From positions 1 to 37,293 of the forward strand of contig CAMUZQ010000019.1 in NCBI GenBank assembly GCA_947165275.1: a stretch of DNA of 37,293 bases. Direction: 5' to 3'. The position numbers and the translations under genes were made by a program. Source of the DNA: an uncultured Lachnospiraceae bacterium (GTDB lineage Bacteria; Bacillota; Clostridia; Lachnospirales; Lachnospiraceae). Numbering within the stretch: position 1 is the stretch's first letter; every line of letters starts with the position of its first letter. Below the pieces are notes generated by a model. The model made no database searches. It saw nothing but the letters and a program-made list of their open reading frames with translations, and was not told the origin of the DNA. Positions 16,537 to 25,117 of the stretch are shown here, in pieces.

Positions 16537-17681
16537 GGATGATAGAGAAAAAAAGGTTATTGTGGATAGTATTGTTTATCATGATGCTCATGCTGCCGGG
16601 CTGTACGGAAGAGGACATAAAGGCAGCGGCCGGCACAGAGTCTTCGGAGACATCGGAGGCTGCAGAGCCGGTATCGATCGAATCAGATATAGCCGATAAG
16701 GCTGTGATAATCGATGAAGATCCTTTTTCGGATAAAGCTGAAGCATCAGCTGATACAGCATCCGGACCTCTCACAGATATGGTCGTGATAACAGCGGGAG
16801 AAGCTTCAAATCAGGGCAGCGGTGAGTATGATGCCGGGATTTTTGAGTCGGCTGATTCGGCTGATACGGTATCAGACGACGGAGGCGCAGACCTTTTCGG
16901 AGATCAGGCTGCGGTATCTGAAAATACAGCAGAGGATACGGAGCCGGATAAGGTATCGGCAAATGAAACAGAGGCAGTCTCGGAAAATACGGTTTCTGAG
17001 GATACCGCTCAGGCAGAGGAAGCGCAGCAGCCTCAGCAGGTTCAGGTATCTGGTTCCGGAAGGGTAGTGGCGATAGATGCCGGACACCAGTCAAAGGGGG
17101 ACAGCAGCAAGGAACCGATAGGGCCGGGGTCCAGCGAGATGAAGGCCAAGGTTGCCGGCGGTACAAGCGGTGTGGCAAGCGGTCTTGCGGAATATCAGCT
17201 TACTCTGCAGGTGTCGCAGAAGCTTCAGCAGGAGCTTCAGAACAGAGGCTATCAGGTTGTCATGATACGTACGTCCAATGATGTTAATATAAGCAATTCC
17301 GAGCGTGCCCAGATCGCAAATAATGCAGGGGCAAATGCTTTTATAAGAGTTCATGCCAACGGATCCTCGAATCCATCGGTAAATGGCGCGATGACCATAT
17401 GTCAGACACCCTCAAATCCCTATAACGGATCGCTCGCTTCCCAGAGCAAAGCGCTCTCTGCCGCGGTTCTTGACGGACTTGTCGCAGCGACCGGATGCAA
17501 GAGGGAAAGAGTCTGGGAGACAGATACGATGAGCGGTATCAACTGGTGTCAGGTTCCGGTGACCATAGTCGAGCTGGGTTACATGACAAACCCCAATGAA
17601 GACGCACTGATGGCCACAGATGATTATCAATGGAAAATGGCCAGGGGCATAGCGGACGGTGTTGATGCGTTTCTTAAGTGA
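16533..17681 (+). CDS. Lipoprotein N-acetylmuramoyl-L-alanine amidase (Amidase_3)
   Basis: A 382-residue secreted lipoprotein that should cleave the amide bond between muramic acid and the stem peptide. The signal peptide ends in the lipobox LPGC (Cys24). Residues about 25-165 are an acidic, Ser/Thr/Ala-rich linker with repeated SENT units. The catalytic domain (about 170-382) has the Amidase_3 zinc and catalytic residues in VVAIDAGHQ, the Glu in [11 protein letters not shown], the His in FIRVHANGS, and the Glu in [16 protein letters not shown] precedes the ATG by eight bases. The 3' end overlaps the convergent permease gene by eight bases, with no terminator between. Confidence 0.93.
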   Translation: MRMIEKKRLLWIVLFIMMLMLPGCTEEDIKAAAGTESSETSEAAEPVSIESDIADKAVIIDEDPFSDKAEASADTASGPLTDMVVITAGEASNQGSGEYDAGIFESADSADTVSDDGGADLFGDQAAVSENTAEDTEPDKVSANETEAVSENTVSEDTAQAEEAQQPQQVQVSGSGRVVAIDAGHQSKGDSSKEPIGPGSSEMKAKVAGGTSGVASGLAEYQLTLQVSQKLQQELQNRGYQVVMIRTSNDVNISNSERAQIANNAGANAFIRVHANGSSNPSVNGAMTICQTPSNPYNGSLASQSKALSAAVLDGLVAATGCKRERVWETDTMSGINWCQVPVTIVELGYMTNPNEDALMATDDYQWKMARGIADGVDAFLK

Positions 17682-19131
17682 CGACGGAGTCAGTCCTTTT
17701 TTTCATGGTCATATGATAGGTCAGCAGAGCCGTGAGTGCTGATGCAAAGGTCAGCAGCAGGGTACCGCCTAAAGGAAGGAGCCATTCGGCTCCGAGCCCT
17801 GAAAAAGGCACGCCTATACTGTCGGAATACGAATACATATAGGCGATGGGTGAGAGTATGCATCCGATGATGGAGCCCGTAACGGCGCCGATGGCAGCAG
17901 AGAGGGCTGATCTTCTGACAAATAATGAAATTATGATACGGTCTTCAAGCCCGCGCCTGCGCCAGGAGATGATACGGGATCTGTTTCTTGTGACTATGCT
18001 GATGATAATGATCATACAGATCAAAAAAGAAAGAGAATATATCAGCACCCCATAAGGCGCAAATCTTTCAAGCATGACATTATCCGATTCCGCCAGAAGA
18101 GCATATTCGGGAAGGGAATTCCTGTCCTCGATCATCCAGCGGCTCCGGCTTTCATCAAGCTGGCTCTCAAGACTCCTGATCTTTTTATCCGCTTCAGCCT
18201 TATCCTGAGATATACTGGCCTTTTCCTTTGCGATCTCCTCCTCGCGCTGCTCCTTTTTTTCAGTAAGCTCAGTCTGATCCTCATGGAGCTGTGTCTCTAT
18301 TCCCGAAAGCTCAGCCCACTGGCTGGTGAAGCTTTTATGCATACTCTTTTCAGAGCCGCTCACATAGTTGGACAGTCCCTGCGCCTTTTTCAGATCGGAG
18401 GCGGTGACATTTGCCTTGCTGTATACCTCATCCAGAACGCCGGAAAGGTCCTTTTTCCCGTTTTCGATCGTGGTCTGCGCATTTTTTTCCCGGGCCTGTA
18501 TCAGATCCTTTGCTTTATCGATGGATTCCTGCTCGGAATCAAGATCGGCAATGGCTTTTTCATAATCCTTCTCAAGAGTAGTCAGCTCTTCATCAAGTGA
18601 TGCGGCCTTCTCTTCTGATTCACCGATGGAGGATTCCAGTTTTTCTATTTCCCTGCGCAGATCCATGGAAATTGACTGTTCCCTGGCAGCGGTCAGGGAA
18701 GGCTCCATATTGATCTCTATGTATTCACGGGCATCATTTATCAGACGTCTGTAGCTGTCTGACATGGTGATATCCTTCCTTGCGCCCTTCACGTGAATAT
18801 AGAGAGACGGATATATATTAGGAGCATCTATCGCATTGTTCTGTGAGACGGAATAAGCTTCATCGGGATAGGGGCTCACGGACTCGATGCAGTCAGCATA
18901 CTGCAGCGTGCTTATATCGGTATCTGTGAAACCGAGCGGATAGGACAGCTTCAGATCGTAGGCGTCATCCTTGTCGAATCTGTTGTCAGCGCATTTCTCG
19001 ATCGTTTTTGAGATAGCGGAGGGAGAGACCAGAGCTGACATGCCGATAAAAGCGATCAGCGCAAGAACCATAAAACTGCCGCGATGTTTTTTTGAAGTAT
19101 TTATTTCCGCATTTCCGTTAATCTCAGCCAT
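17674..19131 (-). CDS. Orphan FtsX-like half permease with extracellular coiled coil
   Basis: A 485-residue membrane protein. One hydrophobic segment (about 20-38) is followed by a large outside domain including a long coiled coil (about 160-330, rich in Glu/Lys/Ala/Leu). Three segments follow (about 355-380, 408-432, 447-470). This order, with [20 protein letters not shown] followed by [10 protein letters not shown] between TM2 and TM3, matches the FtsX/MacB permease fold. FtsX proteins transmit ATPase energy to the outside, often to activate peptidoglycan hydrolases. No ATPase is adjacent, so the partner is elsewhere or absent. It faces the lipoprotein amidase gene. A good promoter lies almost on top of the start codon. 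Confidence 0.72.
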   Translation of the reverse strand: MAEINGNAEINTSKKHRGSFMVLALIAFIGMSALVSPSAISKTIEKCADNRFDKDDAYDLKLSYPLGFTDTDISTLQYADCIESVSPYPDEAYSVSQNNAIDAPNIYPSLYIHVKGARKDITMSDSYRRLINDAREYIEINMEPSLTAAREQSISMDLRREIEKLESSIGESEEKAASLDEELTTLEKDYEKAIADLDSEQESIDKAKDLIQAREKNAQTTIENGKKDLSGVLDEVYSKANVTASDLKKAQGLSNYVSGSEKSMHKSFTSQWAELSGIETQLHEDQTELTEKKEQREEEIAKEKASISQDKAEADKKIRSLESQLDESRSRWMIEDRNSLPEYALLAESDNVMLERFAPYGVLIYSLSFLICMIIIISIVTRNRSRIISWRRRGLEDRIIISLFVRRSALSAAIGAVTGSIIGCILSPIAYMYSYSDSIGVPFSGLGAEWLLPLGGTLLLTFASALTALLTYHMTMKKRTDSVVT

Positions 19132-19140
19132 AGCCTAACA

Positions 19141-19169
19141 ATTCTAACACGGTGACCGGCGCTTGTCAT
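19141..19169 (-). promoter_or_regulatory. Promoter for the FtsX-like gene, near-leaderless
   Basis: Read on the minus strand: ATGACA (19169-19164), 17 bases, TAGAAT (19146-19141). The expected transcription start is around 19134 and the assigned ATG is at 19131, leaving almost no leader. No Shine-Dalgarno is visible there. The same bases on the plus strand give TTGTCA (19163-19168) with GATAAT (19184-19189), a weaker candidate promoter for the HAD gene. Confidence 0.55.
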
Positions 19170-19214
19170 GTTAAAAAAAATCTGATAATCTGTTCCATCG
19201 GGGACGGTTCTTTG

Positions 19215-20006
19215 ATGGATTCAATGAAAATACTTTTTTTTGATATAGACGGAACTCTTTGGAATTGGAAAAATGAGATACCGGAAAGCACAAGAAAGGC
19301 GGTGCGTCTGGCCCGCAAAAAAGGCAATCTGGCATTTATCAATTCCGGCCGCAGCAGGGCCTTTATTCAGAATAAAGAGCTTTTGGGTATAGGATTTGAC
19401 GGCATAATATCCGGCTGCGGTACTCTGATAGAGCTTGACGGCAAAGTGATCTACGAGCACGAGATATCCGGGGAAAAGGCGGAGCGTATAGTTTCCGGCG
19501 TGAGAAGGCATGGATGGAAGCCGGTGCTCGAAGGCCGGGAGTATCTGTATATGGATTTCGAAGAAGAATTTGCCGATGACTGGTACGGAAGGAAGCTGAA
19601 AAGAGAGCTTGGCAGCAGACTCAAGAGCATAGCCGGCGAATGGGGAAAATGGAGAATGCAGAAGCTCTCATGCAATATCCGCGGAGCTGAGAGAGAAGCC
19701 TGCAGGGAAGAGTTCGGGGATGAATATGATTTTATAATGCATGACCTGGATGTATGTGAGCTTGTGCCGAAACCCCACAGCAAGGGGACAGGGATAAAGC
19801 ATATATGTGAGCTTCTGAATGTCCCGCTGACTTCGACCTATGCCTTCGGGGACAGCGTAAATGATATGGAAATGCTTAAGACCGCAGGAACAGCCATAGT
19901 CATGGGAAGCGGAGGAGACGCAGCAAAGGATGCTGCGGATTATATAACGACTCCGCAGGAAGATGACGGGATCTGGAATGCCTGTGTTCACTTCGGACTT
20001 TTGTGA
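19215..20006 (+). CDS. Cof-type HAD-IIB hydrolase
   Basis: Cytosolic phosphatase of the HAD superfamily, Cof subgroup, 263 residues. Motif I is KILFFDIDGT, with nucleophile D10 and D12. Motif II is INSGRS, motif III lies around the Lys in PKPHSKGTGIKHI, and motif IV is AFGDSVNDMEML. The large cap between motifs II and III is of C2 type. Such enzymes dephosphorylate sugar phosphates, FMN or similar; the substrate is not predictable. ATG 19215 is preferred because homology begins there; ATG 19224 is also possible, and an upstream GTG at 19152 adds unrelated residues. It is divergent from the FtsX-like gene and its stop is six bases from the convergent repressor gene. Confidence 0.87.
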   Translation: MDSMKILFFDIDGTLWNWKNEIPESTRKAVRLARKKGNLAFINSGRSRAFIQNKELLGIGFDGIISGCGTLIELDGKVIYEHEISGEKAERIVSGVRRHGWKPVLEGREYLYMDFEEEFADDWYGRKLKRELGSRLKSIAGEWGKWRMQKLSCNIRGAEREACREEFGDEYDFIMHDLDVCELVPKPHSKGTGIKHICELLNVPLTSTYAFGDSVNDMEMLKTAGTAIVMGSGGDAAKDAADYITTPQEDDGIWNACVHFGLL

Positions 20007-20012
20007 TGAGAT

Positions 20013-20378
20013 TCAGATCCTCTGATTGAACTCAACTATCTTTAAGAAGGTCGCTTCTGAGATGTCATGCTCCATTTTACAGGCGTCCTTCTGCGCGGTA
20101 TCAGAGTCGACCCCGAGGTTTTCAAGGAATAGGGTGAGCTCTCTTTCCCGGGTATAGATCCTGGTCGCGATACGTCTTCCGGCATCGGTGAGACTGATCA
20201 TATTATTATCGTCCATAGTGATATAACCGTTCTCCCGCAGCCTTTTCATGGCTATGGAGACACTGGGCTTCGAAAAACCCAGCTCGGATGCGATATCTAT
20301 ACTGCGGACATTACCCTTCTGCTCTTTGATCTTGAGTATGGCCTCCAGATAATCCTCTGCCGATTCATGTATATTCAT
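20013..20378 (-). CDS. DtxR/MntR-family metal-dependent repressor
   Basis: A 121-residue DNA-binding repressor expected to sense Fe(II) or Mn(II). The winged-helix part is SAEDYLEAILKIKEQKGNVR then IASELGFSKPSVSIAMKRLR. The dimerisation and metal-binding part contains C100-x-x-E103-H104 (DACKMEHDIS). The Cys resembles DtxR/IdeR (Cys102-Glu105-His106) rather than Bacillus MntR, which has Glu99 at that position; this favours iron but is not decisive. There is no C-terminal SH3 domain. The start is ATG at 20378, with GGAGGT upstream; a longer in-frame start at 20465 is rejected because it would cover the promoter. It is convergent with the HAD gene and divergent from the GH3 gene. Confidence 0.87.
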   Translation of the reverse strand: MNIHESAEDYLEAILKIKEQKGNVRSIDIASELGFSKPSVSIAMKRLRENGYITMDDNNMISLTDAGRRIATRIYTRERELTLFLENLGVDSDTAQKDACKMEHDISEATFLKIVEFNQRI

Positions 20379-20445
20379 AGTACCTCCGGGACATGCAGAG
20401 GCAAAGGTCCGCACATCTTGATTCAGTGTTGATAAAATCGAAAGT

Positions 20446-20480
20446 ATTATATCATATTTCCGCATGTTTTGTGATATACT
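20446..20480. promoter_or_regulatory. Face-to-back divergent extended -10 promoters (repressor and GH3 gene)
   Basis: Minus strand: TGATATAAT, with TATAAT at 20451-20446. Plus strand: TGATATACT, with TATACT at 20475-20480. Both have the TGn extension and poor -35 boxes. They sit in an imperfect inverted repeat, AAAGTATTATATCA (20441-20454) and TGATATACTTT (20472-20482), which could also be an operator for the adjacent repressor. The plus transcript would have a leader of about 115 bases containing the GC-rich palindrome CCCGCCGGGCGGG. Confidence 0.6.
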
Positions 20481-20602
20481 TTATGTGTTATCGGCGATAC
20501 AGCGATACATCACTTAAGAATCGTACAAGACCGGGTTCCCGCCGGGCGGGGGCGTGTCCTGAATAGTTACCACTTGATCACACAATATAATAAGGGGGCC
20601 AC

Positions 20603-22870
20603 ATGGATTACAGGAAGATCATAAGCGCGATGACACTTGAAGAAAAGGCTTCATTATGCTCCGGAAGAGATTTCTGGCATACCAAGGCAGTGAAAAGCCA
20701 GAAGGTGCCAGAGATAATGGTGAGTGACGGACCTCACGGACTCAGGAAGCAGCCATTGTCGCAGGATCATCTTGGGAATTTCGAGAGCATTAAGGCGGTA
20801 TGCTTTCCTGCGGCCTGCGCAACGGCATCCTCCTTTGACAGGGCGCTCCTTACAAAGATGGGAAAGGCTCTCGGGATCGAGTGTCAGGCGGAGAATATAG
20901 CCACGATACTGGGACCGGCCGTTAATATAAAGAGATCCCCTCTTTGCGGCAGGAATTTTGAATACTTCTCCGAGGATCCGTATCTTTCCACGGAGCTCTC
21001 GGGGGCGCTTATTAAAGGGATCCAGAGCAAAAATATCGGGACCTCCATCAAGCATTTCGCAGCAAACAACCAGGAGACGAGAAGGCTCACAGCAAGCTCC
21101 GAGGTTGATGAGCGGACAATGAGAGAGATATATCTCGCATCGTTTGAAGGAGCCGTGAAAAATGCAAAGCCGTGGACCGTCATGTGTTCATACAACAGGA
21201 TCAACGGCCTTCATGCATCTGAGAACAAGACCTACCTTACGGATATACTCCGGGACGAATGGGGATTTGACGGCGTGGTGATGAGCGACTGGGGAGCGGT
21301 AAATGACAGGGTTAAAGGACTGGCTGCCGGACTTGACCTTGAAATGCCGGGATCGTACGGTGTCAATGACAGGGAGATAATCGAGGCGGTACAGAGCGGC
21401 TCCCTCCCGGAAAAGACACTTGACCGTGCTGTTGAGAGGATACTCAAATGGATAGACAGGTACGAATCAAAAAAACAAAAGGATGTGAAATGGGATAAGG
21501 AAGCGGATCACGAGCTTGCAGGCAAGATTGAGGCGGAGAGCGCGGTTCTCTTAAAGAATGAAGAACAGATACTTCCTCTTGATAAAAACGATACGATAGC
21601 CGTGATAGGCAGATTTGCCAAGGCTCCCAGATATCAGGGCGGCGGGAGCTCGCATATCAACTCCTTCAAGGTGACCTCCTTTATGGATGCGGCCAAAGGA
21701 AAAGGACACGATCTGTTATATGCGGACGGATACGATCCGAATAAGGACGAGATCGACAGGACATTGATAACAAAAGCCGTAAACGCAGCAAAAAAAAGCG
21801 ATGTGGCTGTTGTTTTTGCCGGACTGCCTGACAGCTTTGAATCAGAGGGGTATGACAGAAGCCATATGCGCCTGCCGGATAATCAAAACATCCTTATTGA
21901 TGAAATACTTAAGGTACAGCCCAATGTAGTCGTGGTACTTCACAACGGTTCTGCTGTGGAGATGCCCTGGGAGAAGGATGTAAAGGGCATATTTGAAATG
22001 TATCTCGGCGGACAGAATGTGGGAAGCGCGGAATATGACCTGCTTTTCGGGAAGGTGAACCCTTCTGGGAGACTGCCGGAGACCTTCCCCGTCAAGCTGT
22101 CCGATAACCCGTCATATCTGCATTTTCCCGGCTATATGGATGAGGTTAAATATGCCGAGGGTGTATTTGTCGGATACAGATATTATGACACAAAGGATCT
22201 GAAGGTCCTGTTCCCCTTCGGACACGGACTTTCATATACGACATACAAATATTCCAATCTCAAGGTATCCAAGAGGAAGATAAAAAACACCGATCCACTG
22301 ACAGTTTCCGTAGATGTTACCAACATAGGACGGATGGCAGGCAAGGAGGTCGTGCAGATCTATATATCAGCACCGGATGACGGCATAGCAAGACCCAGGC
22401 ATGAGCTTAAGGGCTTCGAAAAGGTTTCCCTCAGGGCAGGAGAGACAAAAACCGTTACTTTTGAGCTTGACAGCAGGGCGTTCGCATACTGGGATACGAA
22501 AGTCCACGACTGGGTGGTGCCGGAAGGAGATTATATGGTGGAGGCCGGAGCTTCCTCCAGGGATATCAAATATTCAAAAAAAGTCAATATTGAGGCCGTG
22601 ACAAAGCCCTCCATCACCATAACGGAGAATACCTGCATAGGAGATATCATTGGAAGGCCGGAGCTTGCGGAGGATCTGAAGCCCCTGATCGATTCCTATA
22701 TGCATGCAGACAAAAAGGATAAGAATAAGGGATCTGAAGCCATTTCCGATAAGATGATAGGGGAGATGCTCAAATTCACACCCCTCAGAGGAGTCATAAG
22801 CTTCGGTGATGGAGAATATGATCATGAAAAGCTTGCAAAGGTCATAAAAGCGATGCAGGCAAAGATTTGA
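20603..22870 (+). CDS. Glycoside hydrolase family 3 beta-glucosidase-like enzyme
   Basis: A 755-residue cytosolic GH3 enzyme (no signal peptide) that should release terminal sugars from beta-linked oligosaccharides taken up by the cell. The N-terminal barrel has VSDGPHGLR, KHFAANNQETRR and the nucleophile Asp229 in GVVMSDWGAV. The second alpha/beta domain follows (about 310-520). A fibronectin III-like domain covers about 560-650 (VSVDVTNIGRMAGKEVVQIY). About 95 residues remain at the C-terminus, ending SFGDGEYDHEKLAKVIKAMQ, a helical extension seen in some GH3 enzymes. The exact sugar specificity (glucose, xylose or arabinose) cannot be assigned. GGGGG precedes the ATG. Its stop codon lies inside the tRNA promoter. 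Confidence 0.93.
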   Translation: MDYRKIISAMTLEEKASLCSGRDFWHTKAVKSQKVPEIMVSDGPHGLRKQPLSQDHLGNFESIKAVCFPAACATASSFDRALLTKMGKALGIECQAENIATILGPAVNIKRSPLCGRNFEYFSEDPYLSTELSGALIKGIQSKNIGTSIKHFAANNQETRRLTASSEVDERTMREIYLASFEGAVKNAKPWTVMCSYNRINGLHASENKTYLTDILRDEWGFDGVVMSDWGAVNDRVKGLAAGLDLEMPGSYGVNDREIIEAVQSGSLPEKTLDRAVERILKWIDRYESKKQKDVKWDKEADHELAGKIEAESAVLLKNEEQILPLDKNDTIAVIGRFAKAPRYQGGGSSHINSFKVTSFMDAAKGKGHDLLYADGYDPNKDEIDRTLITKAVNAAKKSDVAVVFAGLPDSFESEGYDRSHMRLPDNQNILIDEILKVQPNVVVVLHNGSAVEMPWEKDVKGIFEMYLGGQNVGSAEYDLLFGKVNPSGRLPETFPVKLSDNPSYLHFPGYMDEVKYAEGVFVGYRYYDTKDLKVLFPFGHGLSYTTYKYSNLKVSKRKIKNTDPLTVSVDVTNIGRMAGKEVVQIYISAPDDGIARPRHELKGFEKVSLRAGETKTVTFELDSRAFAYWDTKVHDWVVPEGDYMVEAGASSRDIKYSKKVNIEAVTKPSITITENTCIGDIIGRPELAEDLKPLIDSYMHADKKDKNKGSEAISDKMIGEMLKFTPLRGVISFGDGEYDHEKLAKVIKAMQAKI

Positions 22871-22895
22871 CACTCTATTTTACCAATGATAAGAT
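22867..22895 (+). promoter_or_regulatory. Promoter for tRNA-Leu
   Basis: TTGACA (22867-22872), 17 bases, TAAGAT (22890-22895), with a TGn extension (22887-22889). This is a near-perfect sigma-A promoter. The -35 contains the stop codon of the GH3 gene, and the expected start near 22902 is three to four bases before the mature tRNA. Confidence 0.85.
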
Positions 22896-22905
22896 GAATT
22901 CTGCC

Positions 22906-22988
22906 GCGCCGATGTTGGAACTGGCAGACAAGCAGGATTTAGGTTCCTGTGCTCTCAAGGCGTGTGGGTTCAAGTCCCACTCGGCGCA
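22906..22988 (+). tRNA. tRNA-Leu (anticodon UAG)
   Basis: The acceptor stem GCGCCGA (22906-22912) pairs with TCGGCGC (22981-22987), with discriminator A at 22988. The anticodon stem is CAGGA/TCCTG with loop TTTAGGT, giving TAG at 22940-22942. A long variable arm and the T arm GTGGGTTCAAGTCCCAC complete a class II tRNA. CCA is not encoded. No terminator is seen before the next gene, 35 bases downstream. Confidence 0.97.
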
Positions 22989-23022
22989 ATGACCATAAAC
23001 ATTCAACAAAAGGAGAGAAAAA

Positions 23023-24273
23023 ATGAAAGGAAACATTGTAGTAGGACAGTCTGGCGGACCTACTGCCGTCATCAATTCATCAGTAGCGGGAGTATATGTC
23101 GCAGCAAAGCAGCTGGGCGTGGATAAGGTCTATGGCATGGTTCACGGCATTGAGGGCTTCCTCAAGGATAAGCTGACAGACCTTGATGATTATCTTTCGG
23201 ATGATATGGGCGTGGAGCTCTTAAAGCGTACCCCCTCTGCCTTCCTCGGAAGCTGCCGTTTCAAGATGCCCAAGATCGAGGGCCATGAGGATGTTTACGA
23301 GAAGGTATTCGAGATAATGGAGAAGCATGACATCCAGTATCTGTTCTATGCAGGCGGAAATGATTCAATGGATACCGTAAAGATGCTTTCGGATTATGCG
23401 GCAGCACACGGTAAGTCACAGAAATTCATGGGTGTGCCCAAGACAATAGACAACGATCTGCCGATCACCGATCATTGCCCGGGCTACGGCTCATCTGCAA
23501 AGTATATCGCAACCTCTCTCAAAGAGATAATCAGGGACAATGCTTCCTTCGGTGCCGAGAAGCCTACCATCTGCATAGTTGAGATCATGGGAAGGAATGC
23601 AGGCTGGCTTACAGCAGCAGCAGCGCTCGCAAAGGGACCTGACTGCGAAGGCGTCGATGCTATATATCTCCCCGAGAGGACCTTTGATATGGATGGCTTC
23701 ATGAAGAAGGTCAAGACTCTTTCAGAGACCAGGACATCGGTTGTTATCGCTGTATCAGAGGGCGTCAAGCTGGCAGACGGCAGATATGTATGCGAGCTGG
23801 AGGCAGACTCTGTTCCGGTGGATGCATTCGGACATAAGCAGATGGGCGGTACGGCTACAACCCTCGCTCACAAGATCGCTGCAGAGTATGGACTCAAAAC
23901 AAGGGCAGTGGAGCTCTCCACACTTCAGAGAGCTGGCACACATATCGCATCCCTGACAGATATAAACGAGGCCTTCCAGGTAGGACATGATGCAGTAGTT
24001 GCTGCCGATCAGGGCAAGACAGGCGAGATGATCATACTGAAGAGAGACTGCGATTCTCCTTATGAGTGCGGGACTTCTTCTTATGATATACATCAGATCG
24101 CCAATGTGGAAAGGGCTGTTCCGGATGAGTATATCGGAGCTGACGGATGCTCTATTACAGCTGAATATATCAAGTATGCGCGTCCGCTCATCATCGGCGA
24201 GCTCACTCCTGTATTTGTTAACGGACTTCCCCGTCATATCCTTTGCAGGGAAGTGATCGAATACGAGAAATAA
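23023..24273 (+). CDS. pfp: Pyrophosphate-dependent 6-phosphofructokinase
   Basis: A 416-residue glycolytic enzyme interconverting fructose 6-phosphate and fructose 1,6-bisphosphate. The N-terminus GNIVVGQSGGPTAVINSSVA and the sugar-phosphate motif EIMGRNAGWLTAA identify the family. Two positions separate PPi from ATP types: the motif GGNDS (111-115) has Asp114 where ATP enzymes have Gly, and PKTIDND (139-145) has Lys140 where ATP enzymes have Gly. Both are PPi-type. Asn113 replaces the usual metal-contacting Asp of GGDDS. AAAGGAGAG precedes the ATG. It lies 34 bases after tRNA-Leu and is probably transcribed from the tRNA promoter; thrH follows 47 bases later without a terminator. Confidence 0.93.
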   Translation: MKGNIVVGQSGGPTAVINSSVAGVYVAAKQLGVDKVYGMVHGIEGFLKDKLTDLDDYLSDDMGVELLKRTPSAFLGSCRFKMPKIEGHEDVYEKVFEIMEKHDIQYLFYAGGNDSMDTVKMLSDYAAAHGKSQKFMGVPKTIDNDLPITDHCPGYGSSAKYIATSLKEIIRDNASFGAEKPTICIVEIMGRNAGWLTAAAALAKGPDCEGVDAIYLPERTFDMDGFMKKVKTLSETRTSVVIAVSEGVKLADGRYVCELEADSVPVDAFGHKQMGGTATTLAHKIAAEYGLKTRAVELSTLQRAGTHIASLTDINEAFQVGHDAVVAADQGKTGEMIILKRDCDSPYECGTSSYDIHQIANVERAVPDEYIGADGCSITAEYIKYARPLIIGELTPVFVNGLPRHILCREVIEYEK

Positions 24274-24320
24274 AGCATTTTGGTTTTTCAGCTGACCCGG
24301 TGGACAGGAGAGGACGGTAT

Positions 24321-24926
24321 ATGGATATAGTTTGTTTGGATATGGAAGGCGTACTGGTTCCTGAGATATGGATAGCCTTCGCCGAGGCCACAGACATCCC
24401 TGAATTAAAGAAGACCACCCGCGATGAGCCTGATTATGACAAGCTCATGAAATACAGGCTGGCAATATTGAAGGATCGGGGACTGGGGTTGAAGGAGATA
24501 CAGGACGTCATAGCCGGGATCGATCCTCTGCCGGGAGCGAAGGAATTTCTGGATGAGCTCAGGACTCTGACTCAGGTTATAGTGATATCAGATACCTTTG
24601 AGCAGTTTGCAAAGCCTTTGATGGCAAAGCTCGGATGGCCCACATTATTCTGCAATTCTCTGGTCGTGGCAGAGGACGGCAGCATATCCGACTACAGGAT
24701 GAGGGTTGAGAAATCAAAGCTTTCAACTGTAAAGGCGCTTCAGAGCATAGGCTTTGATACCATAGCGGCAGGAGATTCCTTTAATGATCTGGCTATGATC
24801 AGAGCCTCGAAAACAGGTTTTCTTTTCAGAAGCACTGAGCAGATAATGAAGGATAACCCCGATCTGGAGGAGTTTGAGGACTTCCCGGAATTCCTGGAGG
24901 CATTAAAAAAAGCCTTGACAGCATAA
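24321..24926 (+). CDS. thrH: ThrH-type phosphoserine phosphatase / phosphoserine:homoserine phosphotransferase
   Basis: A 201-residue HAD enzyme. The N-terminus MDIVCLDMEGVLVPEIWIAF is nearly the same as in ThrH, with the unusual D-x-E catalytic pair (D7, E9) instead of DxD. Further motifs are TTRDEPDYDKLMKYRLAIL, IVISDTFEQFAKPLM and IAAGDSFNDLAMI. ThrH from Pseudomonas hydrolyses phosphoserine and can transfer its phosphate to homoserine, linking serine and threonine synthesis. The start at ATG 24321 has GGAGAGGA upstream; a longer in-frame start at 24243 lies inside the preceding gene. The 3' end contains the -35 of the next operon's promoter. Confidence 0.92.
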   Translation: MDIVCLDMEGVLVPEIWIAFAEATDIPELKKTTRDEPDYDKLMKYRLAILKDRGLGLKEIQDVIAGIDPLPGAKEFLDELRTLTQVIVISDTFEQFAKPLMAKLGWPTLFCNSLVVAEDGSISDYRMRVEKSKLSTVKALQSIGFDTIAAGDSFNDLAMIRASKTGFLFRSTEQIMKDNPDLEEFEDFPEFLEALKKALTA

Positions 24927-24941
24927 GTGAATTTATATTAT
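24915..24941 (+). promoter_or_regulatory. Promoter for the rplJ-rplL operon
   Basis: A perfect TTGACA (24915-24920) lies in the last codons of thrH. The -10 is either TATTAT (24936-24941, 15-base spacer) or TTATCA (24938-24943, 17-base spacer). Either would start transcription a few bases before the L10 leader. Confidence 0.6.
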
Positions 24942-24949
24942 CATTACGA

Positions 24950-25087
24950 ATTGCCGAAGACAGCAGGTGGCCTCGATGTATAGGAATCGGGACCGTAAGC
25001 TCCGGAAACAGACGCCTGCCGAGGATGAAATTTCTTATATTCAGTATGTAGGATTTCTGAACCCCTGTCTTTTTGGCAGGGGTTTTT
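24950..25087 (+). ncRNA. Ribosomal protein L10 leader
   Basis: The segment has the L10 leader hallmarks: ATTGCCGAAGACAGCAGGTG at the 5' side, CGCCTGCCGAGGATGAAAT at the 3' side pairing through GCAGG/CCTGC, then an antiterminator/terminator region. L10-L7/L12 binding to this RNA is the known autoregulation. The attenuator ends 30 bases before rplJ. Confidence 0.9.
25060..25087 (+). terminator. Attenuator of the L10 leader
   Basis: AACCCCTGTC (25060-25069) pairs with GGCAGGGGTT (25075-25084) around a TTTTT loop, ending in TTTTT (25083-25087). This is the regulated terminator between leader and rplJ. Confidence 0.88.
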
Positions 25088-25117
25088 CGGTAAAAATAAA
25101 AAGGAGGTAAAAGCTAA

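Noticed and set aside
20379-20465. Longer N-terminus for the DtxR-family repressor
   Set aside because: The extra residues show no homology and would cover the promoter; GGAGGT supports the start at 20378.
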